Assembly: GCA_023473205.1 (NCBI GenBank)
Contig: JAMCYY010000111.1
Coordinates: 344-9,696, forward strand
From: Patescibacteria group bacterium
GTDB taxonomy: Bacteria; Patescibacteriota; Microgenomatia; UM-FILTER-40-11
Reading direction: 5' to 3'
DNA: 9,353 nucleotides
In this document: positions 1 to 5,438 of the stretch, piece by piece
How positions within the stretch are numbered: position 1 is the first letter of the stretch
Layout of the letters: each line of letters begins with the position of its first letter
Position numbers and translations under genes: made by a program
Notes under the pieces: model-generated
What the model was told of the DNA's origin: nothing
The model's input: the letters and a program-made list of their open reading frames with translations, nothing else
The model's database searches: none

Positions 1-72
1 CTATTGGTGGTACCGATGCCGTTAATTGTTTTGATTGCGAATAATTTTTTGCAAACTAGCTGGTTTTGGTGA
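1..72 (+). CDS. Possible 3' tail of an upstream gene, hydrophobic C-terminus (uncertain)
   Basis: Frame 1 is open from the window edge to a TGA at 70-72 and would encode a hydrophobic tail of 23 residues (LLVVPMPLIVLIANN, then FLQTSWFW), which resembles a terminal membrane span. A competing frame starting at base 3 is open only to a TAA at 42-44 and would end in GGTDAVNCFDCE. I cannot tell which frame, if either, is the real end of the upstream gene. If frame 1 is right, its stop is only 13 bases before comM. No family is recognised. Confidence 0.22.
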   Translation, partial: LLVVPMPLIVLIANNFLQTSWFW

Positions 73-77
73 ATAAT
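49..77 (+). promoter_or_regulatory. Probable sigma70-type promoter of comM, near-leaderless
   Basis: A -35-like TTGCAA (49-54) and a -10-like AATAAT (72-77) are separated by 17 bases. The -10 ends 8 bases before the comM ATG at 86, so transcription would begin at or within a base or two of the start codon. There is no Shine-Dalgarno sequence in front of the ATG, which is consistent with a leaderless message. The -35 matches consensus at only four of six positions, so this is a moderate call. Confidence 0.4.
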
Positions 78-85
78 AGTACTTA

Positions 86-1615
86 ATGCTTGCCCGCGTT
101 TTTTCTGGAGCAACTCTTGGTTTGGATTCAATTCCTATTGAAGTTGAAGTAGATCTTTCTGCTACTGGGTTACCTTCTTTTACCATTGTTGGTCTGCCTG
201 ACAAGGCCATTGAAGAAGCCAGGGAAAGGGTGAGGAGTGCTTTGCGTAATTCAGGGTTAGATTTTCCTGACCGCCGTTTAATCGTTAATCTTTCTCCAGC
301 TGATTTGCCGAAGACCGGGCCTTCATTTGATTTACCAATTGCCATTGGTATTTTAATTGCTTCTGGCCAAATCATGGCGGATTTGCGTGACTGCCTCATT
401 TTTGGGGAGTTGTCGCTTGATGGTTCATTGCGGCATACCAATGGGGTTTTGGCTTTGGCAATGTTAGCTAAAGACAAAGGCTTTAAAAAAATTTATTTAC
501 CTAAAGTTAATGCTTTGGAAGCCTCAGTTATTAAAGAAGTCGAAGTTTATCCTGTTTCTTCACTTCTCGATTTATTTAAACACCTAACTGGAGTGGAAAC
601 TATTAAATCACAAATTCCTTTAGATTTTTCTCAAATTGAATCACAAGTTGATGCTGAATTTGATTTTGTTGATATTGCCGGTCAAGAACAAACAAAAAGG
701 GCAATGACCATTGTCGCTGCTGGAGGGCACAATATTTTTTTGCGTGGTGTTCCGGGTGCAGGTAAAACCATGGTTGCCAGGGCTTTACCGGGAATCTTGC
801 CGGATTTAACCGAAGATGAGGCTTTGGAAGTGACTAAGATTTATTCCATTACTGGTAACCTTCCCTCGGGTGATTCTTTGATTAAACTTCGTCCTTTTCG
901 CGCTCCTCATCACACTGTCAGCCGTATTGGTCTTATTGGTGGTGGCAGCCACCCTATGCCTGGAGAAATTTCTCTTGCCCACCGTGGAGTTTTATTTTTG
1001 GATGAATTTCCTGAATTTCCCCGCCATGTCTTAGAAGCAATGCGTCAACCAATTGAAGACGGTTTAGTCTCAATTTCACGGGCGGCCGGGACATTAATTT
1101 TTCCGGCAAAGTTTATTCTCGTGGCGGCTTCAAATCCTTGTCCTTGTGGATTTTCTGGCAGCCTTGATAAAAAATGTACTTGTTCACAAGGGGCGATTGA
1201 AAGATACCGTAAAAGAATTTCCGGGCCAATAATGGACCGAATTGATTTACATATTGATGTTCCAGCGGTTCAAGTAGAAAAGTTGACGGCAGATTCCTTG
1301 CAGTCAGGGAAAAGTTCAAAGATAATTAAAAGAGAAGTTCAGCAGGCGCGTAACCTGCAAACAAAAAGATTTTTCGGGACCAAAATTACTTGCAATGCAG
1401 AAATGTCAACCAAAGAAGTAAAAGAATTTTGTCCACTTTCCGCGGAATGTCTCACTTTACTGAGGCAAGCAGTCTCTAAATTTCAACTTTCAGCCCGTTC
1501 TTATTATCGCCTTATCAAGGTTGCCCGGACAGTGGCTGACCTCGAAGAAAGAAAAGAAATTAGTTGTGCCGATGTGGCTGAGGCTTTACAATATAAACCA
1601 AAGGTTGAAATATAA
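86..1615 (+). CDS. comM: ComM/YifB family Mg-chelatase-like AAA+ ATPase
   Basis: This is a complete 509-residue protein, the usual length for the YifB/ComM family. ComM is a hexameric helicase that drives branch migration of incoming single-stranded DNA during natural transformation; here that role is inferred from family. The N-terminal part (about 1-170) is the Lon-protease-like ChlI fold without a protease role, with the family signatures GLPDKAIEEARERVRSAL and NLSPADLPKTGPSFDLPIA. The AAA+ core follows: Walker A GVPGAGKTM at 221-229, Walker B VLFLDE at 302-307, the sensor region around ASNPCPCG at 348-355, a second cysteine pair CTC at 364-366 that may bind zinc with the first, and MDRID with a likely arginine finger at 383-387. 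The Mg-chelatase C-terminal helical domain (LSARSYYRLIKVARTVADLE) closes it. ATG at 86 is chosen because MLARVFSGATLG is the typical family start and a promoter sits just upstream. The KsgA-like gene follows after 39 bases. Confidence 0.96.
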   Translation: MLARVFSGATLGLDSIPIEVEVDLSATGLPSFTIVGLPDKAIEEARERVRSALRNSGLDFPDRRLIVNLSPADLPKTGPSFDLPIAIGILIASGQIMADLRDCLIFGELSLDGSLRHTNGVLALAMLAKDKGFKKIYLPKVNALEASVIKEVEVYPVSSLLDLFKHLTGVETIKSQIPLDFSQIESQVDAEFDFVDIAGQEQTKRAMTIVAAGGHNIFLRGVPGAGKTMVARALPGILPDLTEDEALEVTKIYSITGNLPSGDSLIKLRPFRAPHHTVSRIGLIGGGSHPMPGEISLAHRGVLFLDEFPEFPRHVLEAMRQPIEDGLVSISRAAGTLIFPAKFILVAASNPCPCGFSGSLDKKCTCSQGAIERYRKRISGPIMDRIDLHIDVPAVQVEKLTADSLQSGKSSKIIKREVQQARNLQTKRFFGTKITCNAEMSTKEVKEFCPLSAECLTLLRQAVSKFQLSARSYYRLIKVARTVADLEERKEISCADVAEALQYKPKVEI

Positions 1616-1654
1616 TTATTCAAATTATCCTAATTTTTCCAATTTTTCTTACTT

Positions 1655-2443
1655 ATGAAAAATGCAAATCTTCTTGACCAATTCTTTCTTAATGACCCGA
1701 AAATAGTTGGGGAATTCGTCAAAGCCGCTAGTTTGAAAAAAACTGACCGGGTTTTAGAAATTGGCGCTGGGACTGGAATCCTAACCAGAGAATTGGCGAA
1801 GAAAGCGGGTAAGATTGTGGCTTTAGAAATTGATAAGACTTTTAAAAATGAACTTAGTAAAATGCCTGGTAATGTTGAAGTGATTTTTATAAATGCCCTT
1901 GTTTATTTAAATAAGCCAGCAAAATTTAATAAAATTGTCGGCAGTTTACCTTCGTCAGTTGTTGAGCCGTTTTTTCAAAAATTAACAAAACTTCATTTTA
2001 ATTTAGGTGTCTTTATCGTTCCATTAAAATTTGTAAAAAAATTATTAACTGACCCTTCCTTATCTTTTTATTTAAATGCAAAGTTGATAAGTAAAGTCGG
2101 TAAGGGTTCATTTATTCCTATTCCTAAGACAAATTGGGCATTAATTAAAGTTACTTTGCAGGAGTTTTTAAAAGATAACAATAATTTATCTTTTATTAAT
2201 CAATATTTAATTGAACACCCGGAAGCAAAGCTTAAAAATGCTTTAATGGAAGCAGTTGTTAAGGTTAAAAAGAAACAGGGCCAAAAAATAACCAAAAACG
2301 AAGCAAGGATAATTGTTTCCCAATTTAAATTGCCTGGTTCGACATTGGAAGAAAAAGTTATTTTACAAGACCTTTTTTTGCTTTCCAAAAAACTTCAAAT
2401 TTTTTTTAAACAAAAACCCCCCAAAAAAATTCGGGGGGTTTAA
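1655..2443 (+). CDS. KsgA/RsmA-family (ksgA/rsmA) rRNA adenine dimethyltransferase-like protein with altered active site
   Basis: This 262-residue protein aligns by eye with KsgA/RsmA, which dimethylates two adjacent adenines near the 3' end of 16S rRNA using S-adenosylmethionine. The SAM-binding motif I is intact (VLEIGAGTGILT, 33-44), as is the acidic ribose-binding residue region (ALEID, 56-60). However, the usual DA after the third strand is NA (80-81), the usual catalytic NLPY is SLPS (97-100, within GSLPSSVVEPFF), the PKVDSA motif is PKTNWA (157-162), and the N-terminal GQNFL is reduced to LDQFF. The C-terminal helical part (about 180-250) is lysine-rich and hard to align. It may be a diverged true KsgA, a relaxed-specificity relative, or a binding-only paralogue. 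No Shine-Dalgarno sequence precedes the ATG; the 39-base gap after comM is AT-rich with no clear promoter, so co-transcription is likely. The last codons encode the terminator hairpin. Confidence 0.85.
   Translation: MKNANLLDQFFLNDPKIVGEFVKAASLKKTDRVLEIGAGTGILTRELAKKAGKIVALEIDKTFKNELSKMPGNVEVIFINALVYLNKPAKFNKIVGSLPSSVVEPFFQKLTKLHFNLGVFIVPLKFVKKLLTDPSLSFYLNAKLISKVGKGSFIPIPKTNWALIKVTLQEFLKDNNNLSFINQYLIEHPEAKLKNALMEAVVKVKKKQGQKITKNEARIIVSQFKLPGSTLEEKVILQDLFLLSKKLQIFFKQKPPKKIRGV
2414..2441. terminator. Bidirectional intrinsic terminator between convergent genes
   Basis: The arms AAACCCCCC (2414-2422) and GGGGGGTTT (2433-2441) form a 9-bp stem around a 10-base AT-rich loop. Reading leftward, the stem is followed by a good T-run (TTTTTGTTT), which serves the zinc-ribbon gene; reading rightward it is followed by TTTAACTTTT, a weaker run for the KsgA-like gene. 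The hairpin lies wholly inside the C-terminal codons of the KsgA-like gene and ends at the first base of its TAA. A short A/T palindrome (AACTTT/AAAGTT, 2442-2457) adjoins it on the right. Confidence 0.8.
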
Positions 2444-2470
2444 CTTTTAAAAAAGTTTAATCGGATCATT

Positions 2471-2614
2471 TTATGCCGCACCGATTTTAAACATTGAGGT
2501 TCCGCAATCTGGACACTTGGCTTTCATTGCTGGTTTGCCATTTTTCATGGTAACTTTTTCCGGATTCGCCACTTCTTTCTTAGCGCGACATTTAACGCAA
2601 TACATACTTGCCAT
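2471..2614 (-). CDS. DUF5679-type small zinc-ribbon protein, 47 residues
   Basis: The minus strand encodes a complete 47-residue protein beginning MASMYCVKCRAKKEVANPEK and ending KCPDCGTSMFKIGAA. Two CxxC knuckles (C6/C9 and C36/C39) are the four ligands expected of a zinc ribbon, and the pattern CVKCR...KNGKPAMKAKCPDCGT is what I associate with DUF5679, a family of small proteins frequent in CPR genomes. The function is unknown; nucleic-acid or ribosome contact is only a guess from the fold and basic charge. Coding is strongly supported by an exceptionally good Shine-Dalgarno sequence. It is the second gene of a two-gene unit, 21 bases downstream of the 71-residue membrane protein, and is followed by the terminator at 2414-2441. 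Confidence 0.93.
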   Translation of the reverse strand: MASMYCVKCRAKKEVANPEKVTMKNGKPAMKAKCPDCGTSMFKIGAA

Positions 2615-2623
2615 ATTTTTCTT

Positions 2624-2632
2624 TCACCTCCC
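2624..2632 (-). promoter_or_regulatory. Strong Shine-Dalgarno sequence of the zinc-ribbon gene
   Basis: On the minus strand GGGAGGTGA lies 9 bases before the ATG at 2614 and includes GGAGGTGA, fully complementary to the conserved 16S rRNA 3' tail. It sits between the TAG stop of the upstream small gene (2636-2638) and the start codon. It is the only convincing Shine-Dalgarno sequence in the window. Confidence 0.85.
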
Positions 2633-2635
2633 TTC

Positions 2636-2851
2636 CTAGAAACTGATTCTGAAGGGCAGAATCAAATGTTTCTCGAGAATTAAAAACAAGGCTATCTCGA
2701 GGCTGATTGCCAGTATGGACAAGAGAAGAGTTTTTGTCAAGTCCTGGCGTAAAAGTTGTTTAGGATAGATATAGAGAGATGTATTTTGAGAGTTTGTTTC
2801 TGGTCTTCTTTGTTCAGATAAAATCTTTTCTTTCCTTGTTTTTTTGCCCAT
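2636..2851 (-). CDS. Small single-span membrane protein, 71 residues, unknown function
   Basis: The protein starts with a strongly basic stretch (MGKKTRKEKILSEQRR), then a polar linker ending SLYIYPKQLLRQDLTKTL, then a hydrophobic helix at about 40-59 (TLLLSILAISLEIALFLILE) and a short basic tail. The positive-inside rule suggests the N-terminus faces the cytoplasm. I recognise the shape (basic N-terminus, YIYPxQLLRxDLxKTL, one span) as a small protein type seen in Microgenomates, but I know no function for it. Support for coding is a promoter just upstream of the ATG at 2851 and the tight 21-base link to the DUF5679 gene. There is no Shine-Dalgarno sequence; the message would be leaderless or nearly so. 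Confidence 0.75.
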   Translation of the reverse strand: MGKKTRKEKILSEQRRPETNSQNTSLYIYPKQLLRQDLTKTLLLSILAISLEIALFLILEKHLILPFRISF

Positions 2852-2856
2852 GGCTC

Positions 2857-2885
2857 AATATATCATAGAGATAAATCGTTGTCTA
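2857..2885 (-). promoter_or_regulatory. Promoter of the minus-strand small-protein unit
   Basis: Read on the minus strand, TAGACA (2885-2880) and TATATT (2862-2857) are separated by 17 bases and match sigma70 consensus at 4-5 of six positions each. The -10 ends only 5 bases before the ATG at 2851, predicting a leaderless or near-leaderless transcript. Confidence 0.55.
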
Positions 2886-2904
2886 GATTTGGTCTTACTA
2901 GATT
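2883..2904 (+). repeat. Direct repeat CTAGATT between divergent promoters, possible operator
   Basis: CTAGATT occurs at 2883-2889 and again at 2898-2904, a 15-base period. The left copy overlaps the -35 of the leftward promoter and the right copy overlaps the -35 of the rightward promoter. One regulator bound here could act on both units. Seven-base repeats in AT-rich DNA can be chance, so this is only suggestive. Confidence 0.3.
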
Positions 2905-2931
2905 GACATTAAATATTTTTACTCCTAAAAT
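2903..2931 (+). promoter_or_regulatory. Strong promoter of the DUF4446-to-secDF operon, near-leaderless
   Basis: A perfect -35 TTGACA (2903-2908) and a near-perfect -10 TAAAAT (2926-2931) are separated by the optimal 17 bases. The -10 ends 8 bases before the ATG at 2940, so the predicted transcription start coincides with the start codon, and no Shine-Dalgarno sequence is present. It is the best promoter in the window and heads a run of six same-strand genes. Confidence 0.75.
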
Positions 2932-2939
2932 AGCTAAAG

Positions 2940-3437
2940 ATGCCTTCAATTTTTTCCGACTTACCATTTTTAATTGTTATTTTTTTTGTCTTTGCTTGGT
3001 TAGGGGCAGTGAGTTTTCTATTGTTAAAAATTTATAGAACTTTTGCCCGACTTACCAAGGGAGTTAATGACCATGATTTGAAAACTCTTTTAGGAGAAAT
3101 TCTTAAACAAATTGAGACTGGTCAAAAAAACGATAAGGAATTGTCTGAAAAAATTGCCCGGGAAAAGCTGGCAGAAGAAGAACATCTACAAAAGTTAGGG
3201 CTGGTGCGTTATAATCCTTTTGCAGACACCGGTGGAAACCAAAGCTTTGTTTTAGCCCTTTTAGATGGTCATGATAATGGTTTAGTTATCACCAGCTTGC
3301 ATAGCCGTGAGGCTACAAGAGTTTTTGCCAAACCCGTGATGTCCGGTAAAGAAGTTGGTTTTGAATTTTCTAAAGAAGAAATCCAGGCGATAATTGAAGC
3401 TAAAAAGAAGAAGTTATTATATAATGACAAAGTATGA
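2940..3437 (+). CDS. DUF4446 family membrane-anchored protein
   Basis: This 165-residue protein has one N-terminal membrane span (about 9-30, LPFLIVIFFVFAWLGAVSFLL), then a charged, helical linker (about 40-86) and a compact domain with the DUF4446 signatures LVRYNPFADTGGNQSFVLALLD (88-109) and NGLVITSLHSREATRVFAKP (113-132), ending in a lysine-rich tail. The predicted topology is an outside N-terminus with the conserved domain in the cytoplasm, but this is inferred. DUF4446 has no assigned biochemical function; members occur in Firmicutes and CPR bacteria. It is the first gene after a strong promoter, and its TGA overlaps the ATG of the DUF3048 gene by four bases, implying translational coupling. 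Confidence 0.9.
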   Translation: MPSIFSDLPFLIVIFFVFAWLGAVSFLLLKIYRTFARLTKGVNDHDLKTLLGEILKQIETGQKNDKELSEKIAREKLAEEEHLQKLGLVRYNPFADTGGNQSFVLALLDGHDNGLVITSLHSREATRVFAKPVMSGKEVGFEFSKEEIQAIIEAKKKKLLYNDKV

Positions 3438-4633
3438 ATAAAAAAATAATTTTTTTTGTTTTACTCCTTGGTTTTTATTTCCTTTCCACCGGGATTTCTT
3501 ATGCAATTTTTAGTTTTATTAATAAGCCTTCGACAGTTGTTTTAGAGACACCGGTTTCTTCAGGAGACAAAAAAGAAGACAATAAACATTTCCCCCTTAT
3601 TACCGGGCCGAAAGACCAGGTATGTCCACTCAATGGAGCTTCCTTTACTAAGATGGAAAAAGACCTTTGGGATCAAAGGCGGCCACTTTTGGTCATGATT
3701 GAAAATCATGAAGAATCCCGTCCCCAGTCCGGTTTAAGTAAGGCAGATATTGTTTATGAAGCGGTGGCCGAAGGGGCGATTACGCGCTTCATGGCAGTTT
3801 TTTATTGTGCCGATGCTGCTTATGCAGTTAAGGACGAATACGATGTGGGACCTGTTCGTTCGGCGCGGACTTATTTTCTTGATTGGGCATCTGAATATGC
3901 TGATTATCCTTTATATGCTCATGTTGGTGGTGCTGGTCAGTGCAGTGATCCGACTGTTGATCCACGCGCTAAAGCTCTTTGTCAAATTGAAAAGTATGGC
4001 TGGAAAAATAAAGAGACCAGAGCTGATTTAGATCAATTTGCTTTAGGCTTTAAAGTTTGCCGTCGTGAACCAGACCGTCTAGGTCACGAAGTGGCGACAG
4101 AGCATTCAATGTATTGCAGTACCGAATCTCTTTGGCAGACTGCTGTCACCAGAAAATTGACCAATGTTAATTATAAGAATGTTGCTTGGGATAAAAATTT
4201 TCGTAGTTGGCTTTTTAAGGAAGATGCCCCTTCCTCAGGTTCCGTCTCTCCGGAATTTGATTTTTGGCGCGATTATAAGGCTTACAGCGTAAGGTGGGAG
4301 TATGATAATGCGACAAATTCATATAAGAGGTTTAATGGTGGGGTTCCACATCTTGACTTTAATACTAATGAACAGCTGATGACCAAAAATGTGGTTATTC
4401 AATTTGCTGAAGAAAAAGGGCCAGTGGATGAGCATAAACATTTAATTTATGGAACAACTGGCACGGGTAAAGCTTTGGTCTTTCAAGATGGGTTAGTGGT
4501 TGAAGGAAAATGGGCGAAAAAATCAAGGACAGACAGAACTTTGTTTTATGATAATAAGGGTAAAGAAATTAAATTTAATCGCGGCCAAGTTTGGATTGAA
4601 ATTCTACCTACTACGGGTAAGGTAAACTACTAA
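3434..4633 (+). CDS. DUF3048 (YerB-like) extracytoplasmic protein
   Basis: This 399-residue protein carries an N-terminal signal anchor (about 5-28) without a lipobox cysteine, so unlike Bacillus YerB it is probably tethered by its helix and not by lipid. After a linker the DUF3048 domain begins: RRPLLVMIENHEESRPQSGL (82-101), ADIVYEAVAEGAITRF (104-119), VGPVRSARTYFLDWASEY (138-155), PLYAHVGGAG (159-168) and GHEVATEHSMY (217-227). The C-terminal part (about 310-399) has the family pattern of a beta-rich domain ending in GQVWIEILPT. The molecular function is unknown; an envelope role is inferred from location. Six cysteines (64, 125, 170, 183, 209, 228) could form disulfides or a metal site outside the cell. 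Its start overlaps the DUF4446 stop and no Shine-Dalgarno sequence is seen. The next gene begins 27 bases later. Confidence 0.93.
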   Translation: MNKKIIFFVLLLGFYFLSTGISYAIFSFINKPSTVVLETPVSSGDKKEDNKHFPLITGPKDQVCPLNGASFTKMEKDLWDQRRPLLVMIENHEESRPQSGLSKADIVYEAVAEGAITRFMAVFYCADAAYAVKDEYDVGPVRSARTYFLDWASEYADYPLYAHVGGAGQCSDPTVDPRAKALCQIEKYGWKNKETRADLDQFALGFKVCRREPDRLGHEVATEHSMYCSTESLWQTAVTRKLTNVNYKNVAWDKNFRSWLFKEDAPSSGSVSPEFDFWRDYKAYSVRWEYDNATNSYKRFNGGVPHLDFNTNEQLMTKNVVIQFAEEKGPVDEHKHLIYGTTGTGKALVFQDGLVVEGKWAKKSRTDRTLFYDNKGKEIKFNRGQVWIEILPTTGKVNY

Positions 4634-4660
4634 TCTATTGACTAACTGCCCTTCAACAAA

Positions 4661-5236
4661 ATGCTTGATGATATTGTTGTTTCTAGAGTTAGAGTCAAAC
4701 TTTTAGACTTATTTTATTCCGCTTCTACGGAGATTTATCATGTTCGTGATTTAGTTAGAAAAATTGATGAAGAAATTAATGCTGTCAGAAGGGAGCTTTT
4801 ACACTTGGAGACAGTCGGCATCTTAAAAAAGGAACCCCGGGGTAACCGTCTTTACTATTGGGTAAATCCACACTATCCTCTTTATTTTGAATTATTGCAA
4901 ATAATTACTAAGGAAACTGGTTTAGGGGAAAGAATTATTAAAAACAGAAACCGAATTGGTAAAATTGCCTATTGTGTTTTTTCCGGTAAATTTTCCCGGA
5001 GGAAAGAAAGAAAAGAAGAAGAAGTTGACGTTTTAATTGTAGGAGATATTTTAATGCCGGAAGTTTCTGCGCTTATTAAAGCCGAAGAAGAAAAAAGAGG
5101 CCGGGAAATAAATTATACGGTGATGACTAATGAAGAATTCGAATTCAGAAAAAAAAGAAGGGACCCGTTTTTATTAAGTATTCTTGCGGGCAGTAAGGTC
5201 ATGGTTATTGGTGACGAGGGAGAATTGGTAAGTTGA
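4661..5236 (+). CDS. Winged-helix transcriptional regulator with degenerate nucleotidyltransferase-like C-terminal domain
   Basis: The first ~70 of 191 residues form an ArsR-like winged helix: RVRVKLLDLFYSASTEIYHVRDLVRKI, the recognition-helix region INAVRRELLHLETVGIL (39-55), and the wing KKEPRGNRLYYWVN (56-69). The C-terminal half resembles a MNT-type minimal nucleotidyltransferase fold: IAYCVFSGKFSR (102-113), EVDVLIVGD (121-129), GREINYTVMTNEEFEFRKKRRDPF (147-170). The canonical GSxxRG and paired-aspartate DxD motifs are replaced by GKFSR and EVD, so catalysis is doubtful and a ligand-sensing or dimerisation role is more likely. Lack of a HEPN partner argues against a MNT/HEPN toxin-antitoxin pair. 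It is 27 bases after the DUF3048 gene and 4 bases before the AbrB gene. A role in regulating its own operon is inferred from position only. Confidence 0.82.
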   Translation: MLDDIVVSRVRVKLLDLFYSASTEIYHVRDLVRKIDEEINAVRRELLHLETVGILKKEPRGNRLYYWVNPHYPLYFELLQIITKETGLGERIIKNRNRIGKIAYCVFSGKFSRRKERKEEEVDVLIVGDILMPEVSALIKAEEEKRGREINYTVMTNEEFEFRKKRRDPFLLSILAGSKVMVIGDEGELVS

Positions 5237-5240
5237 AATT

Positions 5241-5438
5241 ATGGTTCAAAAGATTATTAAGACCGGAAATTCGCTTGCCGTGACGATTCCTTCTGTCTTT
5301 GCCAAATCTTTAGGCGTTAAAGCTGGTGATGCGGTTAAAGTAGAAGTTGAACCAGAGGCCGGAAGATTAACCTGTTCATTTTCGGGTGTTAAACAATTAT
5401 CGTTAGCCGGAGTGATTTTTAGAAAAAAACATCTATGA
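5241..5438 (+). CDS. AbrB/MazE/SpoVT-type DNA-binding protein, 65 residues
   Basis: The N-terminal 45 residues are a swapped-hairpin AbrB domain: VQKIIKTGNSLAVTIPSVFAKSLGVKAGDAVKVEVE, with the hallmark KTGNSLAVTIP and LGVKAGD. Such proteins bind DNA as dimers. The short tail (LSLAGVIFRKKHL) shows no known toxin-neutralising motif, and no toxin gene follows: the next gene is secD, whose ATG overlaps this stop by four bases (ATGA). A solitary regulator translationally coupled to secD is therefore the best reading. ATG at 5241 is 4 bases after the preceding stop; no Shine-Dalgarno sequence is adjacent. The target is unknown; autoregulation of the operon is a hypothesis. Confidence 0.88.
   Translation: MVQKIIKTGNSLAVTIPSVFAKSLGVKAGDAVKVEVEPEAGRLTCSFSGVKQLSLAGVIFRKKHL

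Noticed and set aside
22..477. 151-residue minus-strand reading frame opposite comM
   Set aside because: It lies antisense to the strongly conserved N-terminal domain of comM, has a low-complexity Ser/Lys-rich composition and no recognisable domain or start signal.
3750..4031. 93-residue plus-strand frame inside the DUF3048 gene
   Set aside because: It is an out-of-frame shadow of the conserved VYEAVAEG...VGPVRSAR segment, with no independent start signal.
4638..4673. Internal promoter before the winged-helix gene (TTGACT at 4638)
   Set aside because: No -10 element lies at a usable distance; the 17-base position falls on the ATG itself, so operon read-through is more likely.
5241..5438. 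AbrB/MazE-like gene as the antitoxin of a toxin-antitoxin pair
   Set aside because: No MazF, PIN or other toxin gene adjoins it: upstream is a winged-helix protein and downstream is secD.
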